From Fagopyrum homotropicum (lineage: Eukaryota > Streptophyta > Magnoliopsida > Caryophyllales > Polygonaceae): a stretch of DNA of 64,000 nt. Positions 44,716-55,683 of the stretch are shown piece after piece (within the stretch, counting starts at the first letter, position 1; each line of letters begins with the position of its first letter). Below the pieces are notes generated by a model, which was not told the DNA's origin, ran no database searches, and saw nothing but the letters and a program-made list of their open reading frames with translations. The translations under genes and the position numbers were made by a program. The stretch spans positions 125,807,235 to 125,871,234 of the forward strand of contig BSWB01000004.1 in assembly GCA_033239125.1 (NCBI GenBank), read 5' to 3'.

Positions 44716-45532
44716 AGGAATAAGAAGAGGAGCCTCTGTCAAGAAACCGCCCCTGCGGCTCAGTGTCACCGCCCCCACGGCGACACCCATGCCCAACACC
44801 GCCCCGGCGTTGGGACAGCGTTTGCAACATGCTAGTCACCACCCCCGTGGTGACTCCCCTACGCCCTTACGGCGGCCATCCTTGACACACATCTTCAGCG
44901 CCGCCCCCAACGCTGAGCCTGCGTGACTCCTCTCCCTTGTCACCGGCCCCGCGGCAACAAGCTCCCGCCCCTACGGGTTTACCCAAAAAAGAAAAAAAAA
45001 ATAGCACTCCCCAAAACATTTCCTACACCTACCTACCCACCCACTCTCTATCTCTTCACCAACCACAACCACATCTCCCTCACTTTTTAGCACTCTCAAG
45101 CTGCAACGCCACTGCGCCCCCACCAAACACTCACAAGCCACCCTTGCGACGCCCTTGCGCCACCTCCGACGACAACCAACCCCTTGCGACGTTCCTGCGC
45201 CACCCTCACAAGCTCCACCATCCTCCCTCCAAAATCTCTCACCTTACTACACTCTTCATCACCACCCACCACAAAACTCCACTGCTGCTCCACCTCCGGC
45301 GAAGCCTACATCAACAAAGAAGTCACCGGAACGGCCTCAGCATCATCACCTTTATCGTTCCCCAGAAATCGCCCTCTCCATTTCTCCCGCCCCCGTGCTT
45401 GCAAGCTCTCGCACCCGCGCCTTGCCGCCCCTGCGCCTGCTTCAGCCGCATCTACGGAAAACACAACAGATGGTTCGTCTTCTCTCCTTGTTTTTGAAAG
45501 TTTCTAATTCCTTTGCTAAATAAAAAACCAGA
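44716..45532 (+). other. Element F leader before the late ORF
   Basis: No gene recognised. Very rich in C; CGCCCCTGCGG and variants occur at least ten times (44746-44965, 45105-45195, 45390-45450). An A-run stands at 44980-45000. Overlapping Pro/Ser-rich open frames here are by-products of composition. No TATA box is evident. Confidence 0.65.
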
Positions 45533-46891
45533 ATGGAGCCACAAAGGAAATACAAGATGTCTGAAGCTGAGAAGGAGAGGTATAGGATCGCACAGGATCA
45601 AGTTGAGTATGCAACTCGGTTTTTGCACGTTCCTACATTGGAGAAGCTAGGGATGTTGGAGAGTATGCAGTCCTTTCTGGCCAATGCCGGGCTCGGAGAC
45701 TTCCTACGGAATAGTGCTCCAACGTATCCCAAGCTCAGCAGACAGTTCATCTCCACCTTCACCATGGAGAATGAGGATCATGTATATACTGGACTCTCTT
45801 TCAAGTTCAACAAGGTGAAATACACACTTGATTACCACCAGCTACAAGAGGCTTTCGAGGTGACTCTCAACCCCTCCGAGAACTGGTGGGAACCAGTCCC
45901 GACCCTGGACCTGTGTGAGTTTTGGCAGGCAGCTACTGGGTCATAGTTCCATGCAGAGGGTGAGTACTCCAACAAACTCACTCACCCTTGCTTGAGGCTC
46001 CTCTCCAAGATCCTCATGAGTGTCTTATGTGGACACAAAGAGGAGAACAAGGTTGCCATCAAGGACCTCCCTCTACTATACTCCTGCCTTCCGATGAGCG
46101 AGAAGGTGATGGATTGGCCGTTTCTCTTCCTTACCGCTTTGAAGCGGATTAGGAAGAACGAGCCGCGGGAGATTGTTGGTGGTGGGGTGATCTCCTTGAT
46201 CGCCTCACAGGTGATGGAAGAGCTAGAGGACGGGCTGGAGGCTCCCCTTTACACTGAAGGGATGCTTAGAAGGAGCAAGCTCCTCCGACGTGACGGGGAG
46301 AACCTATTTTGGATCACCCTTGTAGAAAGGAGCCACCTCACTTACCTTCCTTGGCCTTTACCATTCAGGGATGAGCTCTCCGAGCTCTACATTCCGGCAG
46401 ATCCCTTCGTCCCAAAGAGGCTGCTAGTGGCCATTGTGGAGAGGCATGATGCGAGCTCCAGCAGGGCTCATCAAGAGGAGCACATGCCCATCCCCGACGA
46501 CGAGGAGATTCCCACTGTGGCACAAGAGGAGCATTCAGCCCTTGCGAGCCTTCAGGCTCAGATGGCGGCTATGACCACCCGGCACCGGACATGGCAGTCT
46601 GACTACTAGAGGACCATGTTGGAGCAGTAGTAGAGCAGGCAGACGAGTTTTGCCGCCTCCATGACCTCCCACTTCGACCAGAGGTAGGAGGCTTGGCAGG
46701 TGGCCCAACAGCAACAGTTGGAGGCTCAACAGCTGGCTTGGCAAGCCAACTTTGAGACCTCTTTTGGCCGTCGGATGGAGGCTCAGCAGACCCGCGTTGA
46801 GGACATCTACCGCCGGCAGGAGCACTTTTTCAGCCACTTCCCGTACCCACCAGAGGAGGGTCCGGATGGTCCAGCAGGACCATCCCAGTAG
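45533..46891 (+). pseudogene. Element F Athila-type late ORF (env-like position)
   Basis: Starts MEPQRKYKMSEAEKERYRIA; G has a matching start at 63744. Conserved: ATRFLHVPTLEKLGML, GLGDFLRNSAPTYPKLSRQF, ISTFTMENEDHVYTGLSF. The pattern APTY..L...F..TF is typical of Athila late ORFs (PF03078-like). C-terminal part: an acidic/Pro linker, then a Gln-rich coiled-coil-like tail (QQQQLEAQQLAWQANFETSF). One frame to 46891 with TAG codons at 45944, 46607 and several between 46626 and 46690. No membrane segment seen; role unknown. Confidence 0.87.
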
Positions 46892-47316
46892 TGGTATCAT
46901 TCTCAGCAGACCCGCGTTAAGGTAGTCCGACCAACCTTAGGTTGGTGCAAAATTGGACTTGAGGGATGTGAGATTAAAGTGAGATCATCAAAGAAAAGAG
47001 AAGAGTGGCAAGGTGAAAACCCGAAATGGCACATTGACAAAATGAGTGGCACCGAGTGTAGGTTTCCCTTCCGACATTTGGCGAAATAAGAAGGGGAGTC
47101 ATAAGGAGGTTGTCTGGGTAGGTCACTCTTGGAGCAATAAGGATGGTAGTTTCTCACCTTTTTCTCACATTTCCTCTCTTTTCCTTCTTTCTTTCTTGGC
47201 TTTTCTTTTGTTTTCATTGTCTTTTCTGCTTGCCCATGCTTCTTAAGGCCTTTGAGTCTAGTTTGCTGTCATATCTTTTACTCGGGACTAGTAAAAGGTC
47301 TAAGTATGGGGGAGTT
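46892..47316 (+). other. Element F 3' untranslated region with PPT
   Basis: No gene. A second copy of CTCAGCAGACCCGCGTT (46902-46918; first at 46783-46799) opens it, then a pyrimidine-rich stretch (47160-47230), the pre-PPT hairpin (47275-47297) and the PPT ATGGGGGAGT (47307-47316). Confidence 0.7.
47275..47297 (+). promoter_or_regulatory. Element F pre-PPT hairpin
   Basis: Stem CTTTTACT with AGTAAAAG, loop CGGGACT, then GGTCTAAGTATGGGGG. Same place as TTGCTTG/CAAGCAA of family 1 but a different paired sequence. Confidence 0.72.
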
Positions 47317-48848
47317 TGATAGGTGATGAAATCACTATCATTTAGGATAGTTTAAAGAGTCTTTTTATTGCATTAGTGTCGGTTTATGCTACTAACTCCT
47401 TGGTCCAGAAGAAGAAGACTAAAAGAAGACAAAGAAGGAGTTATAAGCACTTATGAGTGAAGCTCGTTCACGAAGCAAAGCTTCAGCAAAGCTTATGTTG
47501 CTTCACCGCCCCGCGGAGCAGTGTCACCGCCCCTGGGGGTGACACCTTACTCCGGAGCGCTCCTTGCACCTTCACCAGCGCCAGCCATGAAGACAGTCAC
47601 CGCACCCGCGTCAACCTTTGGCGCCCCTGCGGTGACTTGCCCTGAAGAAGCGAAGATCAGCGCCCATGCGCCTTCCCCTTCGCCTCTGCCTGCACCTCAA
47701 GCTGAAAGCTGGAAGATGAAGAGTCTGTCTCACCGCCCCTGCGTCGACACTGGGACGCCCCGGCGGCTTGGCATCAGAAACGACAAAAAGTTGAAGAGTC
47801 AGACGTTTCAAGAGCATTAAAGATCCCTTGCGGAATTGCGTAGCTGCCCCTGCGGCCATGAATAAGATCAAGCGTTTTTGCCTTCACCGCCCCTGCGGAG
47901 CTGAAGGCCGCCCCTGCGGTTCAACGACAGAAGCTTTACTCCGGCTTTTACACGACCTTTATGGCATTAAATGTGGCTGTTTTGGGCCGGCCATTTACTC
48001 CTATTTAGTGTCTTTTGTAGTGTAAATAGTCATTGGTTGATTGCTAGAATCATCCATCATTATCCACTTAGAATCAAATTTTCTCATCATTTCCATTGTA
48101 ATGAGTTGCTAACTCCCTTACTACATTTGGTTGGTTTGAACCTGCATTGTTACTTTGGTTGTAAGTTATCTTTAATATAAGTTTTCATTTAGTAATGCTT
48201 TGTGTTTCCTTGATCTTTGTTGTCTAATTTCACATTTTACTATTACTTGAGATTGATCACCTTAGGTCCTAAAGTGCATGCAAAGAAATAGGATTAATAG
48301 AGTCCGGGTTCGGGTCTTTGATCTAGTAGTAAACTTTAAGTAATAACGGGTTGTAATTGCTTAAAAAAAAAGGAACACAAATATAAAGATAAGTGTAACG
48401 GTTTTAATCTTTTCTTTATATCCCTTAGTCTTTGTTTGAAAGCTAACTTGTTACCTGTTCTTGTAGGTTTATGAAACACTAACCTGTTAAGTTGTGTTGA
48501 TGTCGGTTGGATCAACACATATATATGATCGAGACGGGAGATTACTTAAAACATGTAAAAAGAACCCACCAAAGTAGCATTTGCATGCTAAGAATCAACC
48601 TAGTGTAGATTCATCCATTATTGTCTCATTTGTTGCGTTACTTGTTTTCATAAGTTTTGTGTGTGTTAATTCAACCAACCCCCCCCCCCCCCCCCTTGTT
48701 ACTTGTTCTTATAATCAATAATCTCATTTAATAAAAATACCTTAACTCTCTTGGGTTCGACCCTTATTTAACCACTACACTTGTTTTAGTGCTAAGTCGG
48801 GATTATATTTTGATAGGGTATAGACGACCATAGAAATACCGCTTGTCA
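47317..48848 (+). mobile_element. Element F 3' LTR
   Basis: 1532 bp, TGATAGGTGATGAAATCAC to CCGCTTGTCA. Differs from the 5' LTR by substitutions and small indels, including a 17-base C-run (48679-48695) against 13 and a repeated CAAAGCTT piece near 47475-47490. Confidence 0.95.
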
Positions 48849-48853
48849 CCTGT

Positions 48854-49576
48854 TCCTGCTATGGTATAGGCTCCAGTTATAGAGTTGAAAGAACTTCCCC
48901 AACATCTCAAGTACACTTTTCTAGTGGAGTATGACACTTTACCGGTGATCATTTTCAGCAAGTTTTCCCCTATTCAAGAAGAGAAGTTGGTGAAGATCCT
49001 AAAGGAGCACAACACGGCTTTAGGTTGAACAATTGCGGAAATTAAGGGGATTAGTCCCTCTACATGTATGCATAGGATCCTCCTTGTGGAAGATGCAAAA
49101 CCATCAAGGCAACCACAAAGAACATTACATCCACCCATGACGGATGTGGTCCAAAAGGAAGTATTGAAGCTCTTCCAAGGGATATGATATTCCCAATTTT
49201 GGATAGCAAGTGGGTTAGTCCAACCCAAGTGGTTCCAGAAAAGGGAGGTATCACTATGGTGGAAAATCAATACGGTGAGATGGTCCCAAGCAAAATTCAA
49301 ACCGGAAGGAGATGCATCGACTATTGCTAACTAAACACGGTAACCAGGAAATACCATTTCCCTTTGCATTTTATTGACCAAATGCTCGAACGTCTTCTAG
49401 GTGTTCCATACTATTTCTTCTTGTATGGATATTCGGGCTACTTCTAAATAGCCATCACTTCGGACTATCACGAGAAAACGACCTTCACTTGTCCTTTTGG
49501 CAGTTTTGCGTATCGTAGAATGTCATTTGGACTTTGCAATGCCCCGGCACCTTCTAACGGTGCATGGTAAGTATTT
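48854..49576 (+). pseudogene. Element G reverse transcriptase, N-terminal part, degenerate
   Basis: LKELPQHLKYTFLVEYDTLP, CMHRILLVEDAKPSRQPQR, VVPEKGGITMVENQYGEMV and remnants of CIDY, FIDQMLERL and YRRMSFGLCNA are readable in several frames. Stops replace Trp (near 49026) and Gln (near 49447), and frameshifts occur near 49180 and 49550. Continues the segment 37501-37595. Confidence 0.86.
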
Positions 49577-50319
49577 TTGGAGTATATTGAAAACTTTATT
49601 GAAGTTTTTATGGACGATTTTACCGTCTATGGAGATAGTTTTGATGCATGTTTAGAACATTTAAAACTTGTTCTTCAAAAATGGGTAGAAACCAATCTAG
49701 TTCTCAATTCTGAAAAATGTCATTTCATGGTTGAACAAGGAATTATGTTAGGGCATGTTATCTCATCAAAGGGAAAAGAAGTAGATAAGGCTAAAATTGA
49801 TGTAATTCAAAGTTTACCTTACCCTACTAATGTGCATGAAATTCATTTTTTCTTAGGTCATGTAGGTTTCCATCGGTGCTTTATTAAGGATTTCTCCAAG
49901 AATTCAGCACTACTATGTGAGCTCCTGAAGAAAGATGTTACTTTCATAGTTGTTGATGATTGCAAGAAGGTGTTTGACACCTTGAAGGCTTGCCTCACTA
50001 GTGCACTCATCATCCGATCTCCCAATTGGGAGAAGCCCTTTGAGATCATGTGCGACGCCAACAACTATGGTGTAGGAGCCGTCCTAGGACAAAACGACAG
50101 AAGAGCATCACATGTAATCCACTACAGATCAATGACGTTGAATGGTGCTCAGAGGTACTACTCCACCACCGAGAAGGAGATGTTAGCGGTGGTGTTTGCG
50201 TTGGAGAAATTCCGACAATACCTCCTTGGTGTAAAGGTAATCGTGTTTACTAACCATGCAGCACTCCATTAACTCATGACCAAGAAGGAAACTAAGCCAA
50301 GATTGATGCGGTGGGTGCT
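49577..50319 (+). pseudogene. Element G RT C-terminal part and RNase H, cut by H
   Basis: Open over 231 residues: FMDD at 49607-49618, EKCHFMVEQGIMLGHVISS, FFLGHVGFHRCFIKDF, RNase H FEIMCDANN, TTEKEMLAVVFALEKFRQYL. The last acidic motif reads VIVFTNHAAL where the other copies have TDHA, so the catalytic Asp is Asn. TAA at 50270. H is inserted at 50320 in the stretch LMRWVL; the frame resumes at 61323. Confidence 0.92.
50315..50319. repeat. Target-site duplication of H (GTGCT; second copy 61318-61322)
   Basis: GTGCT lies on both sides of H, inside the RNase H region of G. Confidence 0.95.
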
Positions 50320-52079
50320 TGTTCGCTCCAAATGGTGTGTGCAAGCTTTAAATTTATATCCCAAGAAATATGCTTAAAACAAGGATGCGAACCCGTAGTG
50401 TACGGATCAATTATAGTAAAAAGCAAGAATTTCAGGGTGTCGATTTCAAGGACTTAGGTGAAACAAAGCAAGTATAAGTAGTCAATGTACTAATAACCAC
50501 AAAAGCGATTAAAGCAATCAAAAGATGATAATAAGGTCAAATAAGGGGAATATGCAAATTCTAGGAATTAAAGCATCTAGTTGTGGTTCCAACTCAAGAT
50601 CTCAAGATAAGCGGACAAAGTTGAGATTTTGCAAAGGGAAGGATTTTCTAAAGCGGAATATATCATCGGGTAAGTCACACTACTCATTAATCCCATACCA
50701 AAAGCTCCTATTACCGGGTAAGTCTCAAGGTACTAAGGAAAGGAATTATAATCTCAAACCAACACACCAACTAAGGGAATAGAATCAACCTTTACCGGGT
50801 AAGTCTCAGGCTAACTCACAAAGATGGAATGAAGGAACACTCAAACCCCAATAAAGGATAAACCTTTATTACCTACACTTATGATCTTGGGTAAACAAAC
50901 AAAGGAATCACCGGGTAAGTTTCATCCTAGGCTTGCATTGAACCAAGAAAGGTGTAATAAGAATAGGATTTGGCAACTCCAACACTTAACTCTCAGTTAC
51001 GGATCAGAAAAGGTCACCTCGGTCAGTCAAGTTCCACCCCGGCCGAGATGTTCATTGACTGAACGAGGTAATCTAGGGTTAAGGTTAAACACTCGAGCTT
51101 TCAGGGTCCTACTGGGTTCAAGATTATTCTTTCATCGTCTTTCCCACAACTTTCAGCCAATCACCCTAGAATCACACAAAGAAATTAGCCACTCATCATC
51201 ATGAAAGCAATAATCAAATATTTGAGAAGGGAATGAATATTTGAACACAAAAACCTTAAGAACAAGGCTTCAATAACTGAATCAAATGTCAAACAAATCA
51301 GCGTTCCTTGAATCACAAATTCAACAAAACAATCAAACAAAGGCAATCTAAGAAAGTCTTACAAATCCCTTCAAAAGCTATCACAAAAGCTATGAACTTC
51401 CTTCTTTCAATCTTCAAACTTACTTCAAGCTTCCAAAAATCCTTCCTAACTACAGTGTATTATTGGCTTCCAACGTGCGGTGATGCTGAATTATGGAAAA
51501 TTCAGCCCTTTTTATAGGAGAGTTATCTTCCAAAGATAATAATATATTAAAAAGATGATTTCCTAATAAAATATATCTTATCTCTAAAATAGATCTCCAA
51601 AATATATGATCTTCCTTCCAGAAATCTAGCCCAAAAACATAAGATCTCTCCTTCCAAAAATAAAAGATCTCAGCCAATAAAATATATCTTGCCGCGCCAG
51701 GGTGTTCGCCTCGGTCGGGGTGCTCCTCAAGATCACCTCGGTCGAGGTGACACTGTAGCTGACCGAGGTGAATCTCAACTGAATGTGAAATCTCTCAAAT
51801 CTGGTCCAAAGTGAATCTTCTTTGTTAATTCCTTGCTCTCTGAGTTCTCTTTTAAGCTTCTGAATGTAGCTCCTATGACTCCTTTGCTCCTTAGCTCCAT
51901 TTCGATCCAAAATGTGCCATTTTACCTACGATTACAACGAAACTTGGTGTGGACCTCGATTCCCGTAAAGGTAGATGAAACAACAATATAATCATATAAT
52001 ATACATCCAAACATGCAGAATATTGAAGATAAAACGTCTAAACAAGTCCCAAAATATAGACTATAATACAATGCTATCA
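50320..52079 (-). mobile_element. Element H 3' LTR
   Basis: 1760 bp, plus-strand reading TGTTCGCTCCAAATGG to ATGCTATCA. TATA box (minus) 51509-51516; ACCGGGTAAGTCTC words near 50665-50925; AATAAAGG-type hairpin near 50850; CCTCGGTCGAGGTG near 51735. Confidence 0.94.
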
Positions 52080-53502
52080 AAATACCCCATACTTGTCCAT
52101 TGCTTGTCCCCAAGCAAGTTCGAAATCTTAAGTACAAGATAGAATGGATTATAAGTCATAAAGATCAATGAATAGTATTTCAAAACATTTTGGTGGTGTG
52201 CTCCACTCATAGATCACTCTAAGAGAATGCTTCATGGTGTTTAAAATCGAAACATGATCAAAACATTTTATAAATATAGGAAAGTTGTTCATCTTTGCAT
52301 AAAATCATAGAATGCATAATAAATCATAATTATCGAAACTAATCATGTACAATCTAGTTTAAACCACCAAGTCAATCAACAAGCTCAAGGTCTCAAGGGC
52401 TTTTCAAAAGAAGGTCAAGAAACGTGTGACGTTGGGATGTATATAGGGAATGTGGTGCTAGAATCTGGGAAAAGGGATCTTCACTTCACTTCTTTTGAAC
52501 TTCAATATCTTCCACCAATAAGCTTTGCTTATTTTTACTTTTTACTTTTTGGGATGCATGGAAAGAGGTGCACAATAACCGAAGCATAGGAGATCAGCAA
52601 TCATAAATTTCTCGAGATGCGTCAAACCCTTGATGCACATACTATGACCCGTTAGGAATATCGATCAATCCGACTTTCGCAAGGCACAAACACCCGGCTG
52701 TGTGAATGGTGCCGAGTTACTCATCATCATGATTGACTACCCTAAACCTATTTGCTTCTTTCTAAACTTCCAACCAACATCTCAACTTTTCTTTCACTTG
52801 CTTTTCACTTGCTTGCTTCCATATTTCCGGATAGGTAAAGGGAGGCAAATATATATATATATGAGGGGCTAAGCATGATCAAGAAGAAGAAGAGAAGAGA
52901 ATGAATTGCCTTAATCATCCCAGGAAGAATGTGATAGAACTCATCATGTGGTGTCAACCTTCTAATGCAACATAATTTGGATAAAAACAAAGTATTAAAC
53001 ATGCTAAAAATTTCAAACAAAGCATTTAGCAACTTAAACATGTCAGAAAACCTTTCTAACATATAAAGATTTCAAAACCAATCTGCAAACAAAAATCATC
53101 ACTGAGGCCATATCAAGAAAGGAAGCACACAAAATCGTTTCGAAAACTGTTTCAGTTAAACCGCCTCGGTCGAGATTTTCTAAGTCAACCGAGGTAGTTG
53201 ACCTCGTTTGGCAAAAGTCATCCCGGTCGAGGTCATAAAATTTTTTTCTTCAGTTTTTGTCGTTTTTCTCAATCAAATAACCTGTATGCATTCATGTAGT
53301 CTCAGATAAACACATAGAGCATAAGAAAATCATAAATAGAAAGTCATAGTCATACAAGCATACACAATGTCAAATAAGATACATCAATACCCCATACTTG
53401 GGACACATTGTCCCAATGGGTCAAAATAAGTCTAAAAATAGATTACTCACCGGACATAAGCTGAGCTGCATAAATAATAAAGAAAAGAAATCCCTGCTAG
53501 CT
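52080..53502 (-). other. Element H 3' untranslated region with PPT
   Basis: No gene. Minus-strand hairpin TTGCTTG/CAAGCAA (52100-52117), PPT core AAGTATGGGGTATTTT beside the LTR, the conserved block at about 52635-52735 and CCTCGGTCGAG words at 53163-53235. Confidence 0.72.
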
Positions 53503-54864
53503 CTAATCCTGATCAGCTAGTGGTGGTGGTGGATACGGGACAAAAGGATGCTGGGATGGATCAAAAGGGTAGCCCATGGTATGTTGGAACTGTATCTCCA
53601 TCATACGTCGCTGGTAGTGCTGACTCTCCCTCATCTCCAACATATCCAAGGACATGGCGGCATAAGAGTCGATCATCTGGTCCATCAGCTCGTCAATACG
53701 TCGATGAGCTATGGAATCCCTCTGCCTTCAGACTCTGCGCCTAGAAGGACGTGATGGTGCTGCAGCTGCCTCCTCCTCTGTCGCCTCGTCGTCTAAGTCG
53801 ACAACTGGCACACTGGGGCCGGCTGTATATGTCCTTGTCTCCATGGCAGCACCGTCATCATCATCCTCGTCCTCCTCCTGCACTTGAGCTGCTGCCGCGT
53901 CTCTAGCATCCTCAATTTAAGGTATCCATGTGGTAGACCAATATTGTAGATCGTAGACTGAGAACTAGGCCGACCACATGATACCCTGAGGGGCAGCCTG
54001 CTCCTAAGGCATCGCCACATATGGTGTACTGAGTCCACGAGGAACTAGAATCATCCTCGTGAGCATCTCCTGCAATCCTAGCGGCTTGGCAGCCGCCACC
54101 AGTGTACATGCTCTCAAATCTAGATCCATGACCGTCGCTATATGAGTCACCAGGCCGCCACACCAAATATCTCCCTTCCCTTTAGCCTTGATCCGGTGCA
54201 GCTCCTCAGCTAGCATTGCCCCAAAATTAGGCACTCCCCTAGTCACCATACATAATAGACTAAGAAGCTCCCCCTGTCTAATCTTCTATGACGTCTCAGT
54301 ACGCGCCAGAAGGGTCTCACTGAATATCCGGTGGGCTAGTCGGAAGGCAAGGTGGAAGATGATGCGCTCCCTGGAGTCTCGAGGTCTCCACCTATCAGCA
54401 TGCTCTACCACGTGAGCAATCTGTCCCCAAAACTGTCGAGCTACGGCTCGAGAAGGGAAGTCGGGAACTGTAGGGGTCGGGAAGCCAAAGATGTCTCTCC
54501 ACTAGTCCATGGGAACTAGGTAGTTCCGGTTCAGCAACCGGTACTTGATGGCTCTCTCCTCAGGCGAGTGAGTAACAAAACTCACAAACTCTGAAGTGGG
54601 ATCGAGGTAGGTTGGAGCTCTAATCTCCATGAACTTCTCCAGCCATACCATGGAAACCATCCTCCTTAGATCATCAGCCACATGGAGGCAATCAAAAGCA
54701 GCAATGTCTAAGAAACGCTGCGCAATCATAGGGCGCGCGCATATGCGGTCAAAATCGTCCTGGTGACGCTCGTGAATCACCGGGATAGAAGGTCGGGAAG
54801 AAGAAGAAGAAGAAGGTGAGGATCTATCCCTCAGAACTAGCTGGCGATCAGATCTGGAACTCAT
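53503..54864 (-). pseudogene. Element H Athila-type late ORF
   Basis: Starts MSSRSDRQLVLRDRSSPSSS at 54864 and runs in essentially one frame to ADQD at 53503. Body: VIHERHQDDFDRI, QRFLDIAAFDCLHV, EIRAPTYLDPTSEFVSF, KYRLLNRNYLVPMD, AEELHRIKAKGKGDIWCGG, acidic EEDEDDDDG, and a helical tail RRIDELMDQMIDSYAAMSLD. Stops near 54502, 54290, 54005 and others. No membrane segment. Confidence 0.86.
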
Positions 54865-55302
54865 TTTTTTCTCTCTGACAGGATCACCTCGGTTTCTCTG
54901 ACAGGTCTCAAGATCACCTCGGCCGAGGCACAGGTCAACTGGACCGATGCGAGAAGCTGTTCGATTTCACTCTCTGAATTTCAGTTCTTTTCCCCCAATT
55001 TCACTACCAATTGCTTCCTATGGGGTACTTATATCCTTCTCAGTACAAAAATGTGGCAACTAAAGCCGCATATCTCCAAAATCACTGAAAAGAGAAAGAG
55101 TTAGGGTTTTTGACTTTTTGCCCCAAATCCGATCGATTCGAGACGTTTTTGTTGCTGTTTCTTGCTTGCAATCTATTCCTCTTGCCTTTCCTTGCGAGAT
55201 CGGAATAAGAATCGTAGAAAACGATCAAGAAACGAAGAAAACAAGATGGGGATTCGCCGTGGTCGAGGGATAGATGGGAGGGAAAGAGAGAGAAATTGTT
55301 CC

Positions 55303-55311
55303 CCTTTTATA
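55303..55311 (-). promoter_or_regulatory. Element H internal TATA box
   Basis: Here it reads AGTATAAAAGGGG on the minus strand; same relative position as in A, B and C. Confidence 0.55.
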
Positions 55312-55623
55312 CTCCTCGCCAATTCTGCTATCACCTCGGTCGAGTTGGTCCCGACTGGACCGAAGTGGATCTTTGTGAGCCCTAGTCACCTCGGTTGCTC
55401 AAGAATCATCTTGGTCGAGGTGCTGTGATAGCAACCGAGATGTGTCTCAGTCAAACTCCGTCTTCTCAATTTCTCGAACTTCTGTCCTTCCAGTGTTTCT
55501 CCTGAGTTGTAATACTTCCTTAGAAAGTACCTGGTTTTTGTTTAGGACGCAAAAAACAAAACAAAGCAAAGCAAAAGCAAACTATCTAAAGCTAGACTAG
55601 AAAAAGTGAAAAGAAAGTAATAC

Positions 55624-55641
55624 CTTGGGTTGCCTCCCAAG
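55624..55641 (-). promoter_or_regulatory. Element H post-pol AGGCAA hairpin
   Basis: Minus strand CTTGGG, loop AGGCAA, CCCAAG, 43 bp after the integrase stop. Confidence 0.75.
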
Positions 55642-55683
55642 AAGCGCTTGATTTAACGTCGCTAGCCAGACCGTACGACATCT

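Larger units (their letters stand above)
37596..48848 (+). mobile_element. Element F: complete family-2 Athila-type retrotransposon
   Basis: Both LTRs (1495 and 1532 bp), primer site, gag with zinc knuckle, protease, RT, RNase H, integrase, late ORF, PPT and perfect target duplication. All pol domains are present, in contrast to A, B, C and H. Coding parts stay in one frame for long stretches but have nonsense codons and three or more frameshifts. Confidence 0.96.
54865..55683 (-). other. Element H leader between pol and late ORF
   Basis: No gene. AGGCAA hairpin (55624-55641), TATAAAAGG (55303-55311; 447 bp before the ATG), CCTCGGTCGAG words (54890-54950, 55330-55445) and purine tract GGGGGAAAAGAA (54985-54996), all on the minus strand. 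Confidence 0.72.

Noticed and set aside
44937..45523. Several overlapping Pro/Ser-rich open frames of 100-190 codons in the F leader (and 63116-63533 in G)
   Set aside because: They overlap in all frames, are driven by C-rich repeats, share no domain, and F and G frames do not correspond; treated as leader.
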